A DNA stretch of 6,543 bases from Acidobacteriota bacterium (GTDB lineage Bacteria; Acidobacteriota; Vicinamibacteria; Vicinamibacterales; UBA823). Made by a program: the position numbers and the translations under genes. How positions within the stretch are numbered: the stretch's first letter is position 1; each line of letters begins with the position of its first letter. This document shows positions 1 to 6,210 of the stretch, one piece after another. The notes beneath the pieces are model-generated. The model saw nothing but the letters and a program-made list of their open reading frames with translations, was not told where the DNA came from and ran no database searches. The stretch is taken from assembly GCA_002714165.1 (NCBI GenBank), contig PAWT01000037.1, positions 8,926 to 15,468 on the forward strand. Direction: 5' to 3'.

Positions 1-1
1 A

Positions 2-145
2 TTCGGTCGAGGAGGTCGACAGGTGGGTCAATTTCTGCGCCCACACGGGATGGGCATCGATTCAGAAGGCAATCTCTACGTAGGAGAAGCGTCCACTGGT
101 CGACGCGTGCAGAGGTTCACGCAACGTCCCGAACCGACTGAATAG
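2..145 (+). CDS. NHL-repeat beta-propeller protein, C-terminal fragment (5' end outside window)
   Basis: The reading frame is open from the left edge to a TAG at 143-145 and gives the last 47 residues of a protein. The visible part is one propeller blade with the NHL pattern: a PHGMGIDSEGNLYVGE core, followed by the strand RRVQRF, then a short polar tail ending PEPTE. This matches the closing blade of secreted NHL/PAL-like propellers, and it resembles the last blade of the protein encoded at 785-1837 on the other strand (GNLYGGE, RRLQKY). The two differ clearly at both protein and DNA level, so they are old paralogues or family members rather than a recent duplication. The residue before the GID strand is His, the usual position of a metal ligand in PAL-type propellers. 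Substrate and activity cannot be judged from this fragment. The next gene on this strand starts 84 bp downstream, so co-transcription is possible. Confidence 0.8.
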   Translation, partial: FGRGGRQVGQFLRPHGMGIDSEGNLYVGEASTGRRVQRFTQRPEPTE

Positions 146-229
146 TCTCCTGAGGCTTCCTGAATTGGTCGTGAATCGGGCATCGTAAAACAGCAATCTT
201 GCTCTACTCGTAAGAAACAGGAGTGCTAC

Positions 230-700
230 ATGAGAAGGCTTAGTCTGGTAATTGCGTTTGGCCTCGCCATAACCACGCTCATCACAGCTACTCATCTACC
301 CACCCAAGCTGACAATCCGAGATTCGGCGTATGGAAGCTAGACTCGTCTGCACCACCACCTTCAAACAACATCATGACCTACGAGCCCTACGAGGATGGC
401 GGGATGCGCATCACAGTCGAGTCCACCAATGCCGGGGGACAGCAGTCAACGTGGAGCTATGTCACGTTGTTCGACGGGGCTTTCCATCCTGTCGCAGGCC
501 AGAACTCGGCTGAAACGGCTGTCGAGGTAATCAACGAGAGCACCACCCGAATCTCCAACGCAAGGAACGGTCGAGTCTACCAGGTGATCATCAACACCCT
601 CTTAGAAGACGGGGACACCATCAACAATGAGTATGTTCGACTTGACGAAGACGGCAACATCGTCCGCGTGACTCATGCGACCTATAGACGTATCGGGTGA
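230..700 (+). CDS. Small secreted protein of unknown function (156 aa)
   Basis: The ATG at 230 is preceded by a strong Shine-Dalgarno sequence, AGGAG at 219-223, with a 6-nt spacer, which fixes the start. Residues 1-27 form a Sec signal peptide: MRR, a hydrophobic core LSLVIAFGLAITTLI, and a probable cut after TQA. The mature part of about 129 residues opens with FGVWKLDSS and a proline-rich turn (APPP). It continues as alternating short beta-type strands: GGMRITVES, STWSYVTLFDG, GRVYQVIINTL, GNIVRVTHATYRR. There are no cysteines or membrane segments. The layout (an early W-K-L, then a Y...DGG strand, a central FDG and a closing aromatic strand) resembles small lipocalin-like secreted proteins that recur in acidobacterial genomes; that likeness is from memory, not a search. 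No catalytic motif is visible and no function is claimed. It lies downstream of an NHL gene on the same strand and converges on another NHL gene. Confidence 0.85.
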   Translation: MRRLSLVIAFGLAITTLITATHLPTQADNPRFGVWKLDSSAPPPSNNIMTYEPYEDGGMRITVESTNAGGQQSTWSYVTLFDGAFHPVAGQNSAETAVEVINESTTRISNARNGRVYQVIINTLLEDGDTINNEYVRLDEDGNIVRVTHATYRRIG

Positions 701-748
701 ACTCCCCGTTCTCAGAGCCCAACAACCCGGTCATCAGCAACTCGACCC

Positions 749-796
749 GTGAGACCGTGAATCGACAGACCAAGAAACGGTGTCTTACGGTCTCAC
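749..796. terminator. Inverted repeat at the convergent junction, possible terminator
   Basis: The arms GTGAGACCGT (749-758) and ACGGTCTCAC (787-796) are perfect 10-bp reverse complements. They extend inward by one G-U wobble and one A-T pair, with a loop of roughly 24-28 nt. The repeat lies 49 bp after the stop of the 156-aa gene and overlaps the TAA stop (785-787) of the convergent NHL gene. Position suits a bidirectional terminator, but there is no T-run after the stem on either strand and the loop is long. It would therefore be non-canonical, and it may equally be an RNA 3'-end stabiliser or chance. Confidence 0.3.
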
Positions 797-1837
797 TCTC
801 ACGTATTTCTGTAACCTTCGAGGACGGGGTTCTCCACCATACAAGTTGCCGTGGCGATCTACCGCCACGAACTCAGCCCCATTGCCTGCGGTGTCCCGCG
901 GATCGCCCCAAGGATAAAGAATAAACTCATCGATCCATCCCGTCTGCGCATCGCCAATTCTGATTCCCATTTCCCATCCAGGATTTTGGACGTCATCAGA
1001 CTCCGAATCAGCAACGTAGATTCGTCCGTGGGTATCAAAGGACACTCCGCTCGGCCGCCCGAATTGTGTCCACACCGCGAGAACGTTCCCCTCTTGGTCG
1101 AAAATCTGCACTCGATTATTCGACCGGTCACCCACAAAAAGTCTGCCAGTCGAATCGATAGCAAGGGCATGCAGGTTTCGAAACTCACCAGGCGCATAGC
1201 CGGTTTGTCCCCAGGTTTTAATGAACGACCCATCACTTGCGAACTTCATAACGCGGTTGTTCGTATCATCACCATGGCCGTCCCCCACGAAAATGTCACC
1301 GTTGTCGGCCACCGCCACATCGCTCGGACCATTAAAGTGGTCCAGGTCGTCTCCGGGCACGCCCGGGGTCCCTAGGGTCATCAACACCTCTCCCTCCGGG
1401 CTAAACTTGATGACCTGGTGTCCTCGTGTCCCTTCTGGTGTTCGTGCAGCAGCCACCGCGTCGGTCACCCACACGTTACCGTCTGGGTCCACATCGATCC
1501 CGTGCGGCCAGATGAACATCCCACCGCCGAAACTCTGCACCACCTCACCGTCAAGATTGAACTTGAGGATCGGGTCCAAATCCGAATCAAGACACTCATT
1601 CCCAAAACGATTGGGAGCCGTCGCATCGCACCTCACCACCGCCCAAATATAGTCACCGCCAGGCTGGATCGTGACACCCCCAACAGCGCCCATCTGCCGT
1701 CCATCCGGCAGTTTCGCCCAACCGTCAACAGCCCGGTACGGATTAGGGAGAGATTGACTAATCGCCTCACGTCCGGTGCTAACCCACGTCAGGACGGCTA
1801 ACACGATCACTAATCCAAATCGACTTGCCTGCAACAT
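785..1837 (-). CDS. Secreted NHL-repeat beta-propeller, PAL-like (350 aa)
   Basis: The protein resembles bacterial relatives of peptidyl-alpha-hydroxyglycine alpha-amidating lyase. The chosen start is the ATG at 1837: it has GAGGTG at 1843-1848 with a 5-nt spacer and puts a Sec signal peptide at the N-terminus (MLQASRFGLVIVLAVLTWVS, cut near residue 27). An upstream in-frame start at 1912 would add 25 residues before the signal peptide and is unlikely. Successive blades show the NHL pattern: PHGIDVDPDGNVWVTD (111-126), GPSDVAVADNGDIFVGDGH (170-188), LHALAIDSTGRLFVGD (222-237), RPSGVSFDTHGRIYVAD (261-277) and AEFVAVDRHGNLYGGE (321-336). Cys70 and Cys82 could form a disulfide. His112 and His223 match two metal-binding His positions of PAL, but the third position is Glu322, and the place of the PAL catalytic Tyr (DGY) reads DGH (His188). 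Canonical lyase activity is therefore doubtful. It is divergent from the GH20 gene. Confidence 0.87.
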   Translation of the reverse strand: MLQASRFGLVIVLAVLTWVSTGREAISQSLPNPYRAVDGWAKLPDGRQMGAVGGVTIQPGGDYIWAVVRCDATAPNRFGNECLDSDLDPILKFNLDGEVVQSFGGGMFIWPHGIDVDPDGNVWVTDAVAAARTPEGTRGHQVIKFSPEGEVLMTLGTPGVPGDDLDHFNGPSDVAVADNGDIFVGDGHGDDTNNRVMKFASDGSFIKTWGQTGYAPGEFRNLHALAIDSTGRLFVGDRSNNRVQIFDQEGNVLAVWTQFGRPSGVSFDTHGRIYVADSESDDVQNPGWEMGIRIGDAQTGWIDEFILYPWGDPRDTAGNGAEFVAVDRHGNLYGGEPRPRRLQKYVRVRP

Positions 1838-1842
1838 AATCA

Positions 1843-1848
1843 CACCTC
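1843..1848 (-). promoter_or_regulatory. Ribosome binding site deciding the NHL gene start
   Basis: On the minus strand this reads GAGGTG, 5 nt before the ATG at 1837. It favours that start over the in-frame codon at 1912, which would place 25 non-signal residues ahead of the signal peptide. Confidence 0.7.
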
Positions 1849-1868
1849 GCTTGGAAAAAAGACTTGAA

Positions 1869-1886
1869 CCAGGTTTGCCAACCTGG
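1869..1886. repeat. 18-bp dyad in the divergent NHL/GH20 control region, candidate operator
   Basis: CCAGGTT-TGCC-AACCTGG has two perfect 7-bp arms around a 4-bp centre. It sits in the 108-bp gap between the divergent PAL-like and GH20 genes, and its centre coincides with the candidate -35 box TTGCCA (1875-1880) of the GH20 promoter. A dimeric regulator bound here would cover the -35 region. Read as RNA on the minus strand it is also a stable-looking short hairpin in the NHL leader. The symmetry is seen directly; the regulatory role is inferred, and no regulator gene is present in the window. Confidence 0.5.
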
Positions 1887-1902
1887 ATACCACAGTTATA
1901 CA
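1875..1902 (+). promoter_or_regulatory. Candidate sigma70-type promoter for the GH20 gene
   Basis: TTGCCA at 1875-1880 matches the -35 consensus at 5 of 6 positions. It is followed after 16 bp by TATACA at 1897-1902, which matches the -10 consensus at 4 of 6. Transcription would start near 1909 and leave a leader of about 37 nt before the GTG at 1946. The complementary strand of the same spot reads TATAAC (1900-1895), a fair -10 for the divergent NHL gene, but I see no good -35 at the right distance for it. Confidence 0.4.
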
Positions 1903-1945
1903 TCCAGAACACTCCACATGCTATCCTCAGAGACTGGAAAAGTCG

Positions 1946-3619
1946 GTGCCCAACAAGTCAGGCCACATCACTCACCAAGAGCTGCTTCTCAACGCTTTGC
2001 AGGTCGTTTCGGTGACGGTCCTTGTCCTAACCGCGGCCTGTGCGGCTCCGCGGCCAACATCCGTCATTCCTCTTCCCGCTTACATCCTCGAAACCGGAGC
2101 AGACGCCTTCGTGCTAGATACAGATACGCGCATCGCTTTGTCAGACCCGACGGATACGGAACTGCGCCACTTGGCCGAATCTTGGGCCGAACCCGTGCGA
2201 GAGGCCTCTGGCTTTTCGTTGCCTGTGGTTGCCGCCCCTGCAGTGACAGGTGAGGCGAATACGGTGACATTACGACTATCGGGTGGTACGACGGAAGCAA
2301 ATGATGAAGGCTACCGGATGGACGTCACCTCCCGTGCTGTTGACCTTTCTGCACACACTCCTGCAGGACTGTTCTATGGGTTGCAGACCTTGCGTCAACT
2401 CCTACCGGTAAACAGTGAAGACTGGTCGATGCCGGCCGTAGTTATCGAGGATGCACCGCGATTCCGCTATCGTGGAATGCACTTGGACGTCGGTCGACAT
2501 TTTTTCCCCGTCACGTTCATCAAGAAGTACATCGACTTGTTAGCTCTGTACAAGATAAACACCTTCCATTGGCATTTAACTGACGATCAAGGCTGGCGTA
2601 TTGAAATCAAAAAGTATCCGAAGCTGACGGAAGTAGGCGCCTATCGTCAAGAAACGGTCTCGGGAAAGAACTTTGAGAAGTGGGACCGCCCTTATGTTGG
2701 CGACGGGACACCCCACGGCGGTTTCTATACCCAAGATGAGGTGCGTGAGGTAGTAGCCTATGCGCGCGCACGATACATCGATGTAATTCCAGAAATCGAA
2801 ATGCCTGGCCATGCAACTGCGGCACTCGCTGCCTATCCACAATATGCCTGCACAGACGGACCGTTTACTGTGCCCACCACGTGGGGAATTTTCGAAGACA
2901 TTTACTGTCCGAAGGAAGAGACGTTTCAGTTTCTTGAGGATGTACTCACCGAAGTTATTGCGTTGTTTCCAAGCACCTATATCCACATCGGTGGTGATGA
3001 AGCGCCAAAGACCCGATGGGAAGAGAGTGCGTTGGCACAGCAGGTTATTGCGCGAGAAGGGTTGGCTGACGAGGACGAGTTGCAAAGCTATTTCATTAGA
3101 CGCATCGAGTCGTTTCTACAGCAACACGGCCGACGATTGATCGGCTGGGATGAAATCCTCGAAGGAGGGCTTGCGCCTCAGGCTACGGTGATGTCTTGGC
3201 GCGGCATGGACGGCGGAATCGAAGCCGCCCGTCAAGGCCACGACGTCATCATGACACCAACGAGCCACACATACTTCGACTACTATCAAGCCGATCCCGA
3301 CACTGAGCCATTAGCCATCCGTGGGCTCACTACACTAAAGAAGGTCTACGATTTTGAGCCGGTACCTAGTGTGCTCTCGCTGGACGAGGCGACGCATATC
3401 TTGGGAGCTCAAGGGAACGTTTGGACAGAATACATGTCAACGACTGATTACGTTGAGTATATGGTCTTCCCGCGGATGCTTGCATTGTCAGAAGTCGTCT
3501 GGTCGCCGAAAAACGCCCGTAACTGGGAATCCTTCAGCCGCCGGCTCGCCCACCAGCTTCAACATCTCGACAAACTCGGGGTCAACTACCGTCCAGTAAC
3601 AGCACCGGCCACCCCCTAA
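1946..3619 (+). CDS. GH20 beta-N-acetylhexosaminidase, probable lipoprotein (557 aa)
   Basis: This enzyme should remove terminal beta-linked GlcNAc or GalNAc from chito-oligosaccharides or glycoconjugates by substrate-assisted catalysis. Residues 1-32 look like an export signal ending LTAAC, with Cys32 as a possible lipidation site; the lipobox is imperfect (Thr at -3). Residues about 36-165 form the GH20b accessory domain, and about 172-520 the catalytic TIM barrel. The active site is complete: RYRGMHLDVGRHF (174-186), HWHLTDDQGWR (208-218), PEIEMPGHA (282-290), the catalytic Asp351-Glu352 pair in HIGGDE (347-352), GWDEI (400-404), MSWRG (416-420), YFDYY (443-447) and GNVWTEY (490-496). Length is normal for the family. 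The start is GTG with only a weak purine stretch (GGAAAAG) upstream; no better start precedes the signal peptide. It is divergent from the PAL-like gene and convergent with the DUF5916 gene. Whether the substrate is chitin-derived, peptidoglycan-derived or a glycoprotein cannot be told. Confidence 0.95.
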   Translation: MPNKSGHITHQELLLNALQVVSVTVLVLTAACAAPRPTSVIPLPAYILETGADAFVLDTDTRIALSDPTDTELRHLAESWAEPVREASGFSLPVVAAPAVTGEANTVTLRLSGGTTEANDEGYRMDVTSRAVDLSAHTPAGLFYGLQTLRQLLPVNSEDWSMPAVVIEDAPRFRYRGMHLDVGRHFFPVTFIKKYIDLLALYKINTFHWHLTDDQGWRIEIKKYPKLTEVGAYRQETVSGKNFEKWDRPYVGDGTPHGGFYTQDEVREVVAYARARYIDVIPEIEMPGHATAALAAYPQYACTDGPFTVPTTWGIFEDIYCPKEETFQFLEDVLTEVIALFPSTYIHIGGDEAPKTRWEESALAQQVIAREGLADEDELQSYFIRRIESFLQQHGRRLIGWDEILEGGLAPQATVMSWRGMDGGIEAARQGHDVIMTPTSHTYFDYYQADPDTEPLAIRGLTTLKKVYDFEPVPSVLSLDEATHILGAQGNVWTEYMSTTDYVEYMVFPRMLALSEVVWSPKNARNWESFSRRLAHQLQHLDKLGVNYRPVTAPATP

Positions 3620-3640
3620 CAACCACCCCGCATCTGGAAC

Positions 3641-3650
3641 TAGTCGACTA
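3641..3650. repeat. 10-bp palindrome in the convergent GH20/DUF5916 gap
   Basis: TAGTCGACTA is perfectly self-complementary and lies in the 33-bp gap between two convergent stop codons (TAA at 3617-3619; TGA on the minus strand at 3655-3653). With no loop and no flanking T-run it is a poor intrinsic terminator, and a 10-bp palindrome can arise by chance. No other terminator is visible in this gap. Confidence 0.3.
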
Positions 3651-3652
3651 AA

Positions 3653-5962
3653 TCAGAACCTGAACAGCCGCGTGAACTTCACAACGAAAGAGCGGTTCTC
3701 AAGCCGCGGGAAACCTTCAAGACCGGTATCCCGACCATCGCTGTAGACAATAAACAGGTCGCTACCAGGTTCATATTCCCATCGAAAACGAATGTTCGTA
3801 TCGACCGCCTTACTGCTTGAGTTGAACTGTAGTAGCGCAGCAAAGAACATCCTAGGGGAAACCGTAAAACTCGCACGCGTGCCTAGTAAGGTCGTTGTAA
3901 ACGAGCCTTGGGGTAAATCAACGTCACTCACTGAAATCCGTGGTTCAATAGCTAGTTGCGGCGTAAAGACCGCACGCCCTTGGTAGCCAACATCGCTGCG
4001 CGTGCCACTATAGAAAGTGCCGCGAGTGTAGAAGAGTCTGCCCGACACGCGTCGCTGTGCGCCAAAATCATATTCGGTCCGGAGGTGGCTAAAACTGTAA
4101 CCACCAACAGGCAGGATGACATCAGAGGTGAGCTTAAACTCTTCCGGTAACCCTTCGAATGAATCCGTGTACTGCAAGTACCATCTATCGCTGTTCTCAA
4201 GCTCCATCTCTAATCGTAGTTTGCTTTCACGAGTTTCAAGAGTCCCCGTCATATCCGTGATGTAGTCAAAGCTGCCTTGATAGATCATTCGTCGCAGCCA
4301 TGGAATTGAGCGGGGTCGAGGACTAAACCGGAACTGAGCAAAGTTTCGCCGAAAGTTGTCACGGCGTAAGAATCCGATCTCCGGGTTAAAATTCTTGCCG
4401 ACAGTGAGATGTTCGGCATTAAAACCGTAGAGGTCACCGGTGTAGTCGAACTTGCTCCGGTAGCTCGCGTTGGACTCGGCGAGTCCTGGCGTCTCGGTTT
4501 GAGCGTAATAGTTTGTATAGGTGATATTTTCGTAGAATCGGAGGTTCAGATCAGCACCATACACCTGATTGACACCCGGACCATCTTCAAGGCGGCTTCG
4601 GCGCGTGTAAATCACGCCAAAATTACTACGCCGTAGCATGTCCCGCTTCACCCGAACCACGGAAAAATTCGTTGAGAGCGCGTCGGCCGAAGCGGAATCG
4701 CCGGTCTCGATGTTGAGTAGCCCAATTGAATATGGACCCGCTCGGCCAGTTACGCGTCCACCGGCGCGAATCGGGACTTCACTCCCACCTTCGAGACCAA
4801 TACGCCGACTAAAAAACAGCACCGGCGTATCACTCGGAGGCCCTCCCCAATTGACCGCGCCCGTATCACCAAACGCAAAAATTCCCTGACCTTCGAGAAA
4901 GAACTCGCGTTTTTCCGGGAAGAAAAGACTGAACCGCGTCAGATTCACCTGTTGTTCATCAGCTTCGACCTGGGCAAAATCAGTATTCACGGTAAAGTCG
5001 GCGATGAGACTCCGGGTAAGTCCATACTTCACATCAAGACCGACTTCACCGGTAAGGTCATTCGATCTGACCGGCGTCACCGTCTTGTTAGTGAATGCTC
5101 CGGAGATCGCGGACGGTTTTATCTCAAGATTTCTGATGGTGGTTGGAGGTTCAATACCCACCAGCGTGGCAGCTGCTGACACCTGCAGCATTCCTCGGTA
5201 ACCGAGCGACGCCGGCACAGGACTCAGGAACGAAGACTCGTTCTTCCACTGAACCCGACGTGAAACATTGATTCCCCAAGTCTGTTCGCCGCCACCAGCC
5301 TTGAAACGCAGCGATTTAAATGGAATCATCATCTCAACTATCCACCCCTGATCAAAAAAGCTCGTTTGGGCGTCCCAAACAGTATTCCAGTCAAGATTCA
5401 CGGCGCTTTCGTCAGTGACAAGGTTGTCCATCAATCCGCCAAGTGGATTTGTAGAAAAGTTCATACCGTTTCGGCCATCGTGGAAGGTGTCGAAGATGAC
5501 TGACAAGAGTTCGTTGCGCCATATGGCGCGCGCGTCTCGAGTCATTTCATCGGCCACCATTCGCTCCGGTTGACTGTCCCAGCACCGCGCTGACAGATAG
5601 ATATTGTCGTCATCAAACAGAATCCAAATTTCTGTCGGTTCGGTGGGCGGGGCACCTTCATCTGGTAATTGCTGGATGAAGCCGTCTATCGCTGGCACAG
5701 TTTGGTAGACCGGGTCATCGAGTCGGCCATCTACCACAAGGGGATTTGAGATGCGCACCGCGCGGACCGTCACGTGGCCATCGGCATCCTGTGTCTTCAC
5801 AGCAGGTGCTCTAGGCACGCCGGCTCCCTCACCGCTCATCGCGCTACCCGACTGGGCCTGAACGGGGCCGCTAACAGCTGAAACCAAGAGGGCAATCAGG
5901 AAAAAACTAGGCTGGAACCAAGGCGAGCGAAGGCCGGCGCCGCCGTGTCTTCTTCTACACAC
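3653..5962 (-). CDS. DUF5916 outer-membrane protein with CBM9-like N-terminal domain (769 aa)
   Basis: Residues 1-36 are a signal peptide: an Arg-rich start MCRRR, a hydrophobic stretch FFLIALLVSAVSG, and a probable cut after VQA. Residues about 65-265 form a CBM9/DOMON-like beta-sandwich (VDGRLDDPVY, EIWILFDDDNIYLSARCWD, WTVEM-type strand QGWIVEMMIPF, TWGINVSRRVQW). From about 275 to the end it is DUF5916. The hallmark is the segment at 321-365, with DFTVNTDFAQVEADEQQVN, then FFPEKREFFLEGQGIF. After that come alternating amphipathic strands of a beta-barrel, and the C-terminus is aromatic (RLFRF), as expected of proteins folded by the BAM complex. The family is widespread in Acidobacteriota and Bacteroidota and has no settled function. 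Glycan or peptide binding and transport is a guess from the CBM9-like fold. The start is GTG at 5962: an in-frame TAA lies two codons upstream, so it cannot begin earlier. The Shine-Dalgarno sequence is poor. Confidence 0.92.
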   Translation of the reverse strand: MCRRRHGGAGLRSPWFQPSFFLIALLVSAVSGPVQAQSGSAMSGEGAGVPRAPAVKTQDADGHVTVRAVRISNPLVVDGRLDDPVYQTVPAIDGFIQQLPDEGAPPTEPTEIWILFDDDNIYLSARCWDSQPERMVADEMTRDARAIWRNELLSVIFDTFHDGRNGMNFSTNPLGGLMDNLVTDESAVNLDWNTVWDAQTSFFDQGWIVEMMIPFKSLRFKAGGGEQTWGINVSRRVQWKNESSFLSPVPASLGYRGMLQVSAAATLVGIEPPTTIRNLEIKPSAISGAFTNKTVTPVRSNDLTGEVGLDVKYGLTRSLIADFTVNTDFAQVEADEQQVNLTRFSLFFPEKREFFLEGQGIFAFGDTGAVNWGGPPSDTPVLFFSRRIGLEGGSEVPIRAGGRVTGRAGPYSIGLLNIETGDSASADALSTNFSVVRVKRDMLRRSNFGVIYTRRSRLEDGPGVNQVYGADLNLRFYENITYTNYYAQTETPGLAESNASYRSKFDYTGDLYGFNAEHLTVGKNFNPEIGFLRRDNFRRNFAQFRFSPRPRSIPWLRRMIYQGSFDYITDMTGTLETRESKLRLEMELENSDRWYLQYTDSFEGLPEEFKLTSDVILPVGGYSFSHLRTEYDFGAQRRVSGRLFYTRGTFYSGTRSDVGYQGRAVFTPQLAIEPRISVSDVDLPQGSFTTTLLGTRASFTVSPRMFFAALLQFNSSSKAVDTNIRFRWEYEPGSDLFIVYSDGRDTGLEGFPRLENRSFVVKFTRLFRF

Positions 5963-6068
5963 CGCTTACTGAGAACGCCGACAGTGAGAACGTAATTTGA
6001 ACATCGTCATAGGACGGAATCAACTGTACACCAAAATAGGCCAATTTTTCCAATATCTTGGGTTTCGC

Positions 6069-6097
6069 TTGAAGCCTTACGCTATATCTTGTGTATT
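6069..6097 (+). promoter_or_regulatory. Candidate promoter for the small membrane-protein gene
   Basis: TTGAAG at 6069-6074 (4 of 6 matches to the -35 consensus) is followed after 17 bp by TGTATT at 6092-6097 (4 of 6 to the -10). It lies about 115 bp before the ATG at 6211. The match is modest and sits in AT-rich DNA where such pairs arise easily. Confidence 0.22.
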
Positions 6098-6150
6098 TTC
6101 CTTTACATTCCTGCACTTCTATGATTTTATTCCACCAAATCGTAGTAGGC

Positions 6151-6166
6151 GGCGTCGGCGTCGGCG
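6151..6166. repeat. Short tandem repeat, GGCGTC x 2.7
   Basis: Two full copies of GGCGTC (6151-6156, 6157-6162) and a partial third (GGCG, 6163-6166), preceded by another GGC, form a small GC-rich island in otherwise AT-rich intergenic DNA, 44 bp before the right-hand gene. It is probably a replication-slippage microrepeat; no role is evident. Confidence 0.4.
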
Positions 6167-6210
6167 AGTTAGTTTTCCGGTTTTCGGGACCACACCTAAG
6201 GGGGAAATTA

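Larger units (their letters stand above)
5963..6210. other. AT-rich divergent intergenic region
   Basis: These 248 bp separate the DUF5916 gene (-) from the small membrane-protein gene (+) and look richer in A+T than the coding DNA, as expected for a double promoter region. Visible elements are a direct repeat ATATCTTG at 6053-6060 and 6084-6091 (31 bp apart), a short tandem GGCGTC repeat at 6151-6166, and the ribosome binding site of the right-hand gene at 6198-6204. For the DUF5916 gene the best promoter I can draw on the minus strand is TTGGTG, 17 bp, TATGAC just upstream of the gene, which is weak. The open frames crossing this region on both strands have no recognisable protein character. 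Confidence 0.5.

Noticed and set aside
694..708. CGGG...CCCG stem at the stop of the 156-aa gene as a terminator
   Set aside because: There are only four base pairs with a 7-nt loop and no following T-run.
851..1375. Open frame of 174 codons on the plus strand, and others at 1221-1652 and 1418-1801
   Set aside because: They lie antisense to the PAL-like gene, have no ribosome binding site or protein-like pattern, and mirror its codon structure.
1838..1912. N-terminal extension of the NHL gene to the start at 1912
   Set aside because: It would place 25 residues before a clear signal peptide and run through the divergent promoter and dyad; the ATG at 1837 has a proper ribosome binding site.
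2576..3085. Open frame of 169 codons on the minus strand inside the GH20 gene
   Set aside because: The GH20 frame has all catalytic motifs over the same span, and the antisense product has no recognisable domain or start signal.
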